DNA of 9,923 nt. It comes from Desulfobulbaceae bacterium (lineage in GTDB: Bacteria; Desulfobacterota; Desulfobulbia; Desulfobulbales; Desulfobulbaceae). How positions within the stretch are numbered: the stretch's first letter is position 1; every line of letters begins with the position of its first letter. The translations under genes were made by a program, and so were the position numbers. The notes beneath the pieces are model-generated. The model had not been told where the DNA came from. It saw only the letters and a list, made by a program, of their open reading frames with translations, and ran no database searches. Positions 1 to 5,566 of this stretch are shown here, one piece after another. Location: NCBI GenBank assembly GCA_026986885.1, contig JALSNT010000415.1, positions 1 to 9,923 of the forward strand, in the 5' to 3' direction.

Positions 1-755
1 ACCACCGGCCTTGGGGCGGAGCGAAGATGATCAACGGCGATGTCGGCTATTTCAGCAGGTGTGGGTACAAAGGCAATGCGATCTTGGGTAGAAGGGCAGC
101 AGCCGGAGGGCTGCAGGGATATGCAGCCGATACAGGCGGCATTGCAGACAGGAGAGCAGGGAAGGGGTGCTTCCCAGCGTCCTAAAAAATAATTACGGGC
201 GGCGGGACAGCCATAGGTAAGGCAACATTTTCCCAGGTGCTGAATCAGTCGGTTTTCGGGACGGGCGGCTAAGCGGGCAGCGGTTTTTCTGTTGATGAGG
301 TTCTGGTCAAAATCAGGCGGGTCTTGTCGGATATCGGTATCACTTCGGAAAGCGGCCACATAAAATTTGCCGTCTTTCCAGCCCACTGCCGTATAGGCAA
401 AAAGGGGAAGAAGCGGCGCGCCTTCATGTTTTTTCTGATAGGCCGCAGTAAAGACAGCGGTGTAGGCCGGCGCCATGAAGGCGGCTACGGCCTGGATCGG
501 CTCACCCGACGCATAGGGGTTATCTGCAAGCAGTGCCGGTTCGCCGGTATCTTCCTCAATACCCACCGGCAGACGCCCAGGAAGGACAAAGAGTTCACTG
601 CCTGCCGGCAATTCTATGAGATCCCCGGCTGCGGGGAGAGAAAAACTGCCGGCGCTGCAACCCGCCATCTTCAGGCCGTCGTAATCAAGGATTTCCCCTC
701 TGCTGTTGGCAAAAACCAGGTTTGGCAGAGATGGTTCCGACGGCGGAGATTTCAT
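1..755 (-). CDS. Radical SAM protein, N-terminal part (3' end outside window)
   Basis: The open frame reads cleanly from an ATG at 755 to the left edge, giving 251 codons with no stop. The N-terminal 170 or so residues have no motif I recognise. A cysteine-rich segment follows: CCLTYGC near residue 177, then C204-N-A-A-C208-I-G-C211, which is the CxxxCxxC signature that binds the S-adenosylmethionine-cleaving 4Fe-4S cluster. More cysteines lie at 219-220. The rest of the radical SAM barrel would lie beyond the window. Placing the cluster motif after a roughly 200-residue N-terminal region resembles a deltaproteobacterial radical SAM family of unknown substrate that I recall from Geobacter-like genomes. 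The gene begins 20 bases after the stop of the 140-residue protein, so it is probably co-transcribed with it and with the phosphorylase. The only purine-rich stretch upstream (AGGA) is about 18 bases from the ATG, so the start is moderately certain. Confidence 0.82.
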   Translation of the reverse strand, partial: MKSPPSEPSLPNLVFANSRGEILDYDGLKMAGCSAGSFSLPAAGDLIELPAGSELFVLPGRLPVGIEEDTGEPALLADNPYASGEPIQAVAAFMAPAYTAVFTAAYQKKHEGAPLLPLFAYTAVGWKDGKFYVAAFRSDTDIRQDPPDFDQNLINRKTAARLAARPENRLIQHLGKCCLTYGCPAARNYFLGRWEAPLPCSPVCNAACIGCISLQPSGCCPSTQDRIAFVPTPAEIADIAVDHLRSAPRPV

Positions 756-775
756 GTGATCGTTATGCAGCAGTC

Positions 776-1198
776 CTATTTAGGTCGAATTTTTGCAAGA
801 ATCGAATCCACTGCCCGGTATACGTCCAGATCGTCACCGAAGACATCCTGGATGGCGGGATGATTAATAAGATCTTCGATGATATACTGGGTTATGTAGA
901 GGCTGATTATATTCGGATCCTGGGTCAGGGTACGGATGGGGGCAATTTTGAACTGCATGTCGAATTCCTCCATCTCGCTCAGCCCTGCCAGCTGCCGTTC
1001 TATGACCTCACAGACAGCCTGACTGGAATTCGTTTCAATGATGTGTTCATCAAGAAGCCGCTGGACAAGAGAAATTGCCAGGTTCTGGGCATTTTCCCTT
1101 GCCTTTCTCAGCATGAAGCGACGTTCCCGCTCCCGCTTGCGGTCAATGGCATCAATGGTCTTGTTGGTGGAACGGCTCGGGTTCATGTGGCGGGCCAT
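776..1198 (-). CDS. Conserved-looking hypothetical protein, 140 aa
   Basis: I do not recognise the family. The start is well supported: AAAGGAG lies 7 bases before the ATG. The first 35 residues are strongly basic and rich in Arg and Lys (RKRERERR at about 21-28), and no signal peptide or membrane segment is visible. The rest looks helical and acidic, with a hydrophobic patch around NIISLYITQYIIEDLI (about 95-110). The basic head and acidic helical body would suit a soluble protein that binds nucleic acid or a partner protein, but this is only inference. It sits between the glucan phosphorylase (53 bases upstream) and the radical SAM gene (20 bases downstream) on the same strand, so it is probably translated from their common mRNA. 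An antisense open frame at 722-1276 is weaker, lacking the good ribosome-binding site and the operon-like position. Confidence 0.8.
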   Translation of the reverse strand: MARHMNPSRSTNKTIDAIDRKRERERRFMLRKARENAQNLAISLVQRLLDEHIIETNSSQAVCEVIERQLAGLSEMEEFDMQFKIAPIRTLTQDPNIISLYITQYIIEDLINHPAIQDVFGDDLDVYRAVDSILAKIRPK

Positions 1199-1251
1199 GG
1201 TTGTACTCCTTTAAAAAAATGGGCAGTGATTATGCAAATAGCAGGGTTTGT

Positions 1252-3444
1252 TCATTCCCCCGACAAATTACTCTGATATAGTTGTTGAAAACCGGTGATC
1301 CTTTCCCTGGTCTGTCCGTCGAGTTGCAGGTCATACCTGGCAACATATTCCGCTGCCATGCGATGGGTGTTGAAAATCGGCACATTTAGTCGCAGGTTGT
1401 TGACCGCAATCTGCAGATACTCCCGGGGCCGGTCATAAAAAAGATCTAAAACAACCGGCAGTTGTTTATAAAAAGAAAGGGAATCCTCGGCATAGAGTAA
1501 CGAATCGGCATCTTCGCTTAAACTGGCCTCTGCAACCGGTCCCTCGTAGCCGAACTTCCAGCCGGTCAAACCTTTATGATAACCCTCCACCCACCAGCCG
1601 TCCATGACGCTGATATTCGGTGTTCCGTTCATGGCTGCCTTCATGCCGCTGGTGCCTGAGGCCTCAAGCGGTCGTTTGGGACTGTTGAGCCAGGCATGAA
1701 CACCGGCAACCATCATTTTGGCAATCGACATGTCATAGCCGGGGATAAAAACCAGCTTGGCCAGGCCTTTGCTTTTTTTGTACAGTTCTTCCTGGATATC
1801 AATAACCTGTTTGAGTACGATTTTTCCCGGCTCATCGGCCGGATGGGCCTTGCCGGCGAACACAAAATTGACCTTCTGCTGTTTCCGCAGCAGGATGTCG
1901 GCCAGGGCGTCAATGTCATCAAAAATAAGATCCGCCCTTTTATAGGTTGAAAAGCGACGGGCAAAGCCAAGGGTAAAGACACCGGTCTCCAGATCGGTCG
2001 CTTCTGCCAGCCGGGACAGATAGTTGGGCGGGTCGATCCATGTTGTCAGCATCTGGTTGCGATGCATTTTCAGCATGCGATTGATATAATCAATCAGGAT
2101 ACGGTTATCCTGTTGCCACGCCCGGCCAAGGGCGGCCGTTATCTCAGGGGATTGGGCGGAAAGCACGGCAAAAATACCGGGATCGTGCCGCCAGCCGACA
2201 AGCTGCGGGCAGGAGTCGAACACGCCGGCGCGGTTGTCACTGATCCAGGTCCGGTGATGAACCCCATTGGTAATGGCGGTTATCTTATCGGCAAAGCGGG
2301 GGAATTGCCTGCGGGTCACGTCTCTGTGCAACCGGCTGACACTGTTGACCGCCCGGTTGACCCGCATGGCCAGAGCGGTGAAATTATACTCGCCCGCCGA
2401 GTCGTCCTCCCTGGCCAGCAGGTCAAGAATCCGCCGGCAGACCCGGTGGCTGATTCCGTTGTACATGGAACGGGGAAACCTGTCGTGTCCGGCTTTTACC
2501 GGGGTGTGAATGGTATAGACAATGCGTTTTGCGACTGTTTCCACGGCCTGCATGATATCCTGATCCTGCATGCGGGCGGCATAATCTTTTCCAAGTCGCT
2601 GCTGAAGCTCTCTCAGGATAAGGTGCAGGGTGACAATGACCCCGTGCTGTTCGTTGAGGTGAATGGTACGGGCGGTAAATCCCATGCTCTCCATGAGCGG
2701 CAGAACACAGGAGCCCAACATTCGACGCTGGTTGGCCTTCATCAGGGTCGTTTTTGCGTTATAGAGCTGTTCGGCAGCCTCGCGTATCCAGGCAGGAGCG
2801 GAGGGAATGGCATAATCGATCAAAAATTCGGGAACGAAATAATCAAGGTCTTCACTGATCTCCATTTTCATCCATACCTGGGCCATTATCTCTTCCGGTT
2901 CGTCCCGTTCATTGAAAAAAGGTACTGCAATTTCAAGGGGAGTGTCGGGATTGTCAGGGGCATGAAGCTGGAACAGTGTCGGCGTCTTTTCCGGTTGCCA
3001 GTAGGTCGCCTGATCTATCTGACCGACTTTGGAGTCAACGAACTGGGAGAAGTATCCCTCTCTGTACATCAGGCTGACGGCGAGAACCGGTATATGCATA
3101 TCGGCAAAACTTTTCAAGGTATCTCCGGCCAGGACACCAAGACCACCGCTGTAGTTGGGGATTTTCCGCGGGCCATGCAGATACTTTTCAATGAAGGCAT
3201 CGGCAAGCGGATCATCACTGCCGGTTATTTCGTTTGCTTCCAGGACGTCCTGTACGGGATGAAAGACATCGGGATCGGCACCTATTTCCATGGAAATATA
3301 GGCAACTCCGTTTCCTTGTGGTTGCTGCAGCTGCTGCCAGACCCGGTCAAAGGTTTCCTGGGTGACTCCAAAAAACGTCCCGAACTTTTGGCGTGCAATC
3401 AGGTCCTTTTCCGATTTAATTGCAATCATGTTTTTTGCTGTCAA
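1252..3444 (-). CDS. glgP: Alpha-glucan (glycogen) phosphorylase, GT35
   Basis: This enzyme uses phosphate to release glucose-1-phosphate from the non-reducing ends of glycogen or maltodextrin in the cytoplasm. At 730 residues it matches the shorter bacterial alpha-glucan phosphorylase type (TIGR02094-like), not the roughly 800-residue glycogen phosphorylases. Visible blocks are IPNYSGGLGVLAGDTLKS (95-112), HLNEQH (262-267), ITNGVHHRTW (391-400), GFARRFSTYKRADL (493-506), FVFAGKAHPADEPGK (527-541) and EASGTSGMKAAMNG (594-607), where Lys602 should carry pyridoxal phosphate. HLNEQH differs from the HLNEGH I remember for this type. The frame opens with TTG at 3444; an in-frame ATG at 3429 (codon 6) is an alternative. 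Neither has a clear Shine-Dalgarno sequence, so the start is uncertain by five codons. It is the first gene of the leftward unit and is divergent from pal. The family call is secure. Confidence 0.95.
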   Translation of the reverse strand: MTAKNMIAIKSEKDLIARQKFGTFFGVTQETFDRVWQQLQQPQGNGVAYISMEIGADPDVFHPVQDVLEANEITGSDDPLADAFIEKYLHGPRKIPNYSGGLGVLAGDTLKSFADMHIPVLAVSLMYREGYFSQFVDSKVGQIDQATYWQPEKTPTLFQLHAPDNPDTPLEIAVPFFNERDEPEEIMAQVWMKMEISEDLDYFVPEFLIDYAIPSAPAWIREAAEQLYNAKTTLMKANQRRMLGSCVLPLMESMGFTARTIHLNEQHGVIVTLHLILRELQQRLGKDYAARMQDQDIMQAVETVAKRIVYTIHTPVKAGHDRFPRSMYNGISHRVCRRILDLLAREDDSAGEYNFTALAMRVNRAVNSVSRLHRDVTRRQFPRFADKITAITNGVHHRTWISDNRAGVFDSCPQLVGWRHDPGIFAVLSAQSPEITAALGRAWQQDNRILIDYINRMLKMHRNQMLTTWIDPPNYLSRLAEATDLETGVFTLGFARRFSTYKRADLIFDDIDALADILLRKQQKVNFVFAGKAHPADEPGKIVLKQVIDIQEELYKKSKGLAKLVFIPGYDMSIAKMMVAGVHAWLNSPKRPLEASGTSGMKAAMNGTPNISVMDGWWVEGYHKGLTGWKFGYEGPVAEASLSEDADSLLYAEDSLSFYKQLPVVLDLFYDRPREYLQIAVNNLRLNVPIFNTHRMAAEYVARYDLQLDGQTRERITGFQQLYQSNLSGE

Positions 3445-3666
3445 TCATAATGAACACATAAAAATATAAAGCGGTAAAGCCTCTGGGCGGGGAACCCAAA
3501 AACGACCGGCTTCATGGAGCTTCGTCGCTGGACGTCCATAAATCCGGCAGAATGTTTTTTCCCTGTCATGCATGAAAAACGACTATTCTACTCCTCCGAA
3601 CTTAGATGGACTGCTGTTGTTTTGCAAGCTAATTTCACAAGGCGGAAAAAAATGTTGTATTCCTCC

Positions 3667-3743
3667 CTCATTGAGGTAGAATTACGGTCGGTTGGACAGC
3701 AGCAGATCTTGAAATCAACAGGTCGTGTTCTACCTGAATTGAG
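3667..3743 (+). repeat. Imperfect inverted repeat 1 of 3 upstream of pal
   Basis: CTCATTGAGGTAGAA (3667-3681) faces TTCTACCTGAATTGAG (3728-3743). The arms pair over about 14 bases, with one single-base gap and one mismatch. The loop is 46 bases. The left arm starts with CTCATTGAGG, a near copy of the CTCAATTGAGG at the far end of the block (3933-3943). Confidence 0.6.
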
Positions 3744-3745
3744 CG
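3734..3745 (-). repeat. CGCTCAATT motif, copy 1 (minus strand)
   Basis: Read on the minus strand this is CGCTCAATTCAG, matching 11 of 12 bases of the copies at 3931-3942 and 4491-4502. It is in inverted orientation relative to the copy at 3931, so the two delimit a 209-base block that contains two long hairpins. Confidence 0.6.
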
Positions 3746-3750
3746 ATTTT

Positions 3751-3840
3751 CATTTCGCCCCAATCTGCAAGTTTTGTGCTGTTTCATTGTAGTTAGGCCT
3801 ACATGGGACAGCTCAAGGCTTGCAGATTGGGGATGAAATG
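3751..3840 (+). repeat. Long 90-base hairpin, inverted repeat 2 of 3
   Basis: The outer arms are 3751-3771 (CATTTCGCCCCAATCTGCAA plus G) and 3819-3840. They pair along the whole length except for one defect where C faces AT. After a 6-by-6 internal loop, inner arms 3778-3792 and 3799-3812 pair again, with one bulged T and two U-G wobbles, and close on a TTAGGC loop. The whole fold is one long rod. It could be a repeat element, a small RNA, or part of the pal leader; sequence alone cannot decide. Confidence 0.7.
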
Positions 3841-3853
3841 GAAATCCCGAAGG

Positions 3854-3931
3854 GTTTCGTTCACCTGCAACACTTTTAAAAGAAAACATTTATGATTATT
3901 GATCTTTTTTTTATTTGCAGGTGAATGAAAC
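3854..3931 (+). repeat. Inverted repeat 3 of 3, immediately upstream of the pal palindrome
   Basis: GTTTCGTTCACCTGCAA (3854-3870) faces TTGCAGGTGAATGAAAC (3915-3931): 17 positions with a single G-T wobble. The 44-base AT-rich loop holds the perfect palindrome CTTTTAAAAG (3873-3882) and a T8 run (3905-3912). The right arm runs directly into the CGCTCAATTGAG palindrome. Confidence 0.7.
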
Positions 3932-3947
3932 GCTCAATTGAGGTTTC
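3927..3947. promoter_or_regulatory. Palindrome ahead of pal, possible operator or repeat end
   Basis: The perfect 10-base palindrome CTCAATTGAG (3933-3942) is flanked by GAAAC and GTTTC, giving a 20-base palindrome interrupted by one extra G. It ends 23 bases before the preferred pal start, a position where an operator or 5' untranslated hairpin would act. It contains CGCTCAATT copy 2 (3931-3939). A regulatory role is inferred; it may equally be the end of a repeat element. Confidence 0.45.
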
Positions 3948-3956
3948 ATATCCATC

Positions 3957-3962
3957 AGGAGG
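3957..3962 (+). promoter_or_regulatory. Ribosome-binding site deciding the pal start
   Basis: A perfect AGGAGG lies 5 bases before TTG 3968 and 8 bases before TTG 3971. It rules out the longer open frame from TTG 3938, which would begin inside the palindrome and place ten extra residues ahead of the signal peptide. Confidence 0.8.
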
Positions 3963-3970
3963 ATACTTTG

Positions 3971-4489
3971 TTGAAAAACGGAACGTTAGTAAAGATATTG
4001 ATGCCGGCTGTTTTTATTGTTTTTGCTTTTCTGTCAGGCGGTTGCGGAAAAAAAACGGTCCCACCTGAAGTAACGACGGTGACCGAGGGGCTGGGTCCTG
4101 CGGAATCTCTGGATACAGCAGAGACGGACGGTTCCGTCATGGAGGGAAGAACTTCTGCGCCCATGCTGCCCGTGTACTTTGCCTTTGATTCTTCCAATAT
4201 CGAAGGTGACCAGGTAGATCGTCTTGAAAAAGATGCGGATTTTTTAAAATCCCATCAGGAAATCAATGTGCGTATTGAGGGCAACTGTGACCCTCGCGGT
4301 ACCAGGGAATATAATCTGGCCCTTGGAGAACGCAGGGCCTTGAGTGCACGGAAATATCTAATGGATTTAGGAGTAAACGGCGCCCATTTGACAACTGTCA
4401 GCTGGGGTAAAGAAAAATTACTGCTGTTTGGTCATGATGAATTATCCTGGGCCCAGGACCGTCGTGATGATTTTGTTATTGTAAAGTAA
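3971..4489 (+). CDS. pal: Peptidoglycan-associated outer-membrane lipoprotein (Pal/OmpA C-terminal)
   Basis: Pal tethers the outer membrane to peptidoglycan and works with the Tol system in envelope constriction. With TTG 3971 as start (TTG 3968 is equally possible) the protein has 172 residues. It has a short basic n-region, a hydrophobic stretch to about residue 21, and a lipobox-like LSGGC with lipid-bearing Cys25. A low-complexity linker runs to about 65. The OmpA-like domain follows: VYFAFDSSNI (68-77), IEGNCDPRGTREYN (102-115), NLALGERRA (115-123) and QDRRDDFVI (162-170). Asp107 and an Arg of the DRR triplet correspond to the diaminopimelate-binding residues in this fold. GNCD replaces the more usual GHCD, and SWGKEK replaces SYGEEK. 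The expected neighbours tolB and tolQRA are not in the window; the next gene is skp, about 500 bases on. CGCTCAATTGAG lies on both sides of the gene. Confidence 0.93.
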   Translation: MKNGTLVKILMPAVFIVFAFLSGGCGKKTVPPEVTTVTEGLGPAESLDTAETDGSVMEGRTSAPMLPVYFAFDSSNIEGDQVDRLEKDADFLKSHQEINVRIEGNCDPRGTREYNLALGERRALSARKYLMDLGVNGAHLTTVSWGKEKLLLFGHDELSWAQDRRDDFVIVK

Positions 4490-4490
4490 C

Positions 4491-4502
4491 CGCTCAATTG
4501 AG
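4491..4502 (+). repeat. CGCTCAATTGAG palindromic motif, copy 3
   Basis: It is identical over 12 bases to the copy at 3931-3942 and begins one base after the pal stop codon (TAA 4487-4489). With the upstream copy it brackets the pal gene. Confidence 0.65.
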
Positions 4503-4512
4503 ACGTTGGTTT

Positions 4513-4560
4513 AACCGGATGAAAGGAACCTCTTTTCATTCGGTTTATTCATTTCCGGTC
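4513..4560 (+). repeat. 48-base hairpin element, copy 1 (possible pal terminator)
   Basis: AACCGGATGAAA (4513-4524) pairs with TTTCATTCGGTT (4534-4545), a 12-bp stem with one G-U wobble, followed by the tail TATTCATTTCCGGTC. It aligns without gaps to 4873-4920 at 38 of 48 positions. Its place 23 bases after the pal stop suits a terminator, but the tail is not a T run, so intrinsic termination would be weak. The tail's TCCGGT can also pair with ACCGGA of the left arm, which gives an alternative fold. Confidence 0.65.
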
Positions 4561-4611
4561 TATGAAGGGGCCTTCTCTTTCCGTTGACTTTATCGGAATT
4601 TTTTTAATATC

Positions 4612-4637
4612 TTTTGTGCCTACATGTTCGCACAAAA
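4612..4637. repeat. Small hairpin TTTTGTGC/GCACAAAA
   Basis: There are eight perfect base pairs around a 10-base loop, with a T-rich run (4599-4605) upstream and A residues downstream. It could work weakly as a terminator on either strand; I see no gene that needs it on the minus strand. Confidence 0.4.
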
Positions 4638-4715
4638 AAGCGTTTAGTGCCTTACTTCTAATTTCCTGTTATAAAAAACAAGAAAATGAGCATTGTAGGT
4701 CTGCTTGAGTGGAAC

Positions 4716-4755
4716 GAAAGCGGACAAACAGCAACCACTACCTTTGTCTGCTTTC
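4716..4755 (+). repeat. 13-bp hairpin
   Basis: GAAAGCGGACAAA (4716-4728) faces TTTGTCTGCTTTC (4743-4755): 13 pairs with one G-U wobble, a 14-base loop, then TTTATT. It resembles a terminator but is not just downstream of any gene, so it is recorded as a structured element. Confidence 0.55.
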
Positions 4756-4790
4756 TTTATTGGTAATCAGCATTGTTTATTTCATGCGTG

Positions 4791-4855
4791 CAACAGGCGC
4801 AGAGCGCCACAGATTGCGTCACACCGCAGAGCGGTGTGACGAGAGCAGCCTGTTG
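4791..4855 (+). repeat. Compact branched structure with two AGA-capped stems
   Basis: CAACAGG (4791-4797) and CCTGTTG (4849-4855) can close a 65-base unit. Inside are GGCGC-AGA-GCGCC (4796-4808) and CGTCACACCGC-AGA-GCGGTGTGACG (4817-4841), the second a perfect 11-bp stem. Both apices share the 9-mer CGCAGAGCG. The closing stem and first hairpin compete for GG 4796-4797. It could be a structured RNA or a palindromic repeat element; it is not tRNA-like. Confidence 0.6.
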
Positions 4856-4872
4856 AAAGCTGGTATCATGCA

Positions 4873-4920
4873 AACCGGATGGAGGGAAACCCTTCCCATC
4901 CGGTTTGTGCATTTCCGGTA
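4873..4920 (+). repeat. 48-base hairpin element, copy 2
   Basis: The stem 4871-4882/4896-4907 has 12 perfect pairs, CAAACCGGATGG with CCATCCGGTTTG. The tail TGCATTTCCGGTA matches the tail of copy 1. The A-T pair at element positions 10/24 of copy 1 is G-C here, and the G-U at 6/28 becomes G-C, so pairing is kept while sequence changes. It lies 86 bases before the ompH start. Confidence 0.65.
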
Positions 4921-5006
4921 GTGGTATAAAGAGGTTTTTTGTTAAGAGGCCGGTTGTGTAGTTGCTTTTTGCCTGTGTTGTTAACTTAATTTTAGAGGAG
5001 TTTGTA

Positions 5007-5543
5007 ATGAAACGTTTGTTGAGTAGTGCCGGAATTTTTATAATTGTTGCTTTTTTTGCAGTGTCTGTCACCACAACCGGCACGGCCCATGCCGCAGAAG
5101 CTAAAATCGGCGTTATTAACATGAAAAGAGTATTGGCTGGTTCTGTGGCCGGGAAAAAGGCCCAAAAAGTGCTTGAAAAGAAGATGAATGAACTGCGGGC
5201 CAAGTTTAAAAAGGATGAAGCGTCCTTGCTGGCCCTGAAGAAAGAGATTGAAAAAAAGAGTTCGGCCTGGAGTACCCAGGTGAAACAGCAAAAGGCCATA
5301 GAGTTCCAGAAAAAACGTCGTGATCTCAGTGCCAAGCAGGATGATGCAAATCTTGAACTTAAACAGCTGCGCGAACAATATCTCACCCCGATTTTGAAAA
5401 AGCTGGAGCAGGTGGTTAAAGAGCAGGCTAAAAAGGGCGGCTATACCATTGTCCTGCCCAATACCGCTGTGTTGTACCGGGACAAGGGCGCTGATATGAC
5501 AGCTATGATTACCAATGCCTTGAATAAGGCTATGAAGAAATAG
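5007..5543 (+). CDS. skp: OmpH/Skp family periplasmic chaperone
   Basis: Skp-type proteins hold unfolded outer-membrane proteins in the periplasm on their way to the BAM complex. The start at ATG 5007 is set by AGAGGAG 6 bases upstream; the frame is open to a TTG at 4962, but that would bury the signal peptide. The product has 178 residues: a signal peptide with hydrophobic core IFIIVAFFAVS (10-20) and probable cleavage after AHA (27-29), then KIGVINMKRVL (33-43), the usual first strand of the Skp body. A long Lys- and Glu-rich helical stretch (about 47-150) would form the coiled-coil tentacles, and the final IVLPNTAVLY returns to the body domain. Length and layout are typical of the family. 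The neighbours pal and the heptose kinase support an outer-membrane assembly role. In many genomes skp follows bamA, but bamA is not present here. Confidence 0.9.
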   Translation: MKRLLSSAGIFIIVAFFAVSVTTTGTAHAAEAKIGVINMKRVLAGSVAGKKAQKVLEKKMNELRAKFKKDEASLLALKKEIEKKSSAWSTQVKQQKAIEFQKKRRDLSAKQDDANLELKQLREQYLTPILKKLEQVVKEQAKKGGYTIVLPNTAVLYRDKGADMTAMITNALNKAMKK

Positions 5544-5566
5544 TCCCGTCTGCGGCAGTTTTTGTT

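Larger units (their letters stand above)
3445..3970. other. Divergent intergenic region between glgP and pal
   Basis: This roughly 525-base gap separates two divergent genes, so it should hold promoters for both. I could not identify a convincing -35/-10 pair for either. The half next to glgP (3445-3660) is mixed in composition and shows only a GGACGTCC palindrome and an AT-rich patch just ahead of glgP. The half next to pal (3667-3947) is almost fully occupied by three consecutive inverted repeats and a terminal palindrome, listed separately. A T8 run lies at 3905-3912. Short open frames here (for example 3514-3792) have no ribosome-binding site and no recognisable protein, so I treat the region as non-coding. 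Confidence 0.7.
4490..5006. other. Hairpin-dense non-coding region between pal and ompH
   Basis: This 517-base gap contains no credible gene. A 70-residue open frame (4709-4921) runs straight through the hairpins, and long minus-strand frames here are antisense to ompH. In order it holds a CGCTCAATTGAG palindrome, 48-base hairpin copy 1, a TTTTGTGC hairpin, a weak TTTCCTGTT/AACAAGAAA stem (about 4661-4687), a 13-bp hairpin, a branched structure, 48-base hairpin copy 2, and finally the ompH promoter and leader (4921-5006), where I could not place a promoter with confidence. Confidence 0.7.

Noticed and set aside
2062..3450. A 462-codon open frame on the plus strand opposite the phosphorylase gene.
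   Set aside because: The minus strand encodes a complete, motif-rich GT35 enzyme; the plus-strand product has no recognisable domain and is a reading-frame shadow.
3470..3540. GGTAAAGCC and GGCGGGGAACCC upstream of pal vaguely resemble parts of a cyclic-di-GMP (GEMM) riboswitch.
   Set aside because: The conserved core elements, such as the GCAAACC and TAGGTAGC parts in the right order, are missing.
3514..3792. A 92-codon open frame in the glgP-pal gap.
   Set aside because: There is no ribosome-binding site or recognisable domain, and it runs into the long hairpin region.
3938..3970. A pal start at TTG 3938.
   Set aside because: It lies inside the palindrome, without a ribosome-binding site, and adds polar residues before the lipoprotein signal; AGGAGG at 3957 supports TTG 3968 or 3971.
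4791..4855. A tRNA or tRNA-like gene, because of the 7-bp closing stem and internal hairpins.
   Set aside because: There is no 7-base anticodon loop, no T-loop consensus and only two short arms with 3-base loops.
4513..4920. A CRISPR array, from repeated palindromic units.
   Set aside because: There are only two diverged copies 360 bases apart, with no regular spacers and no cas genes.
4709..4921. A 70-codon open frame with a hydrophobic start in the pal-ompH gap.
   Set aside because: Its sequence is dictated by the hairpins it crosses, and no ribosome-binding site precedes it.
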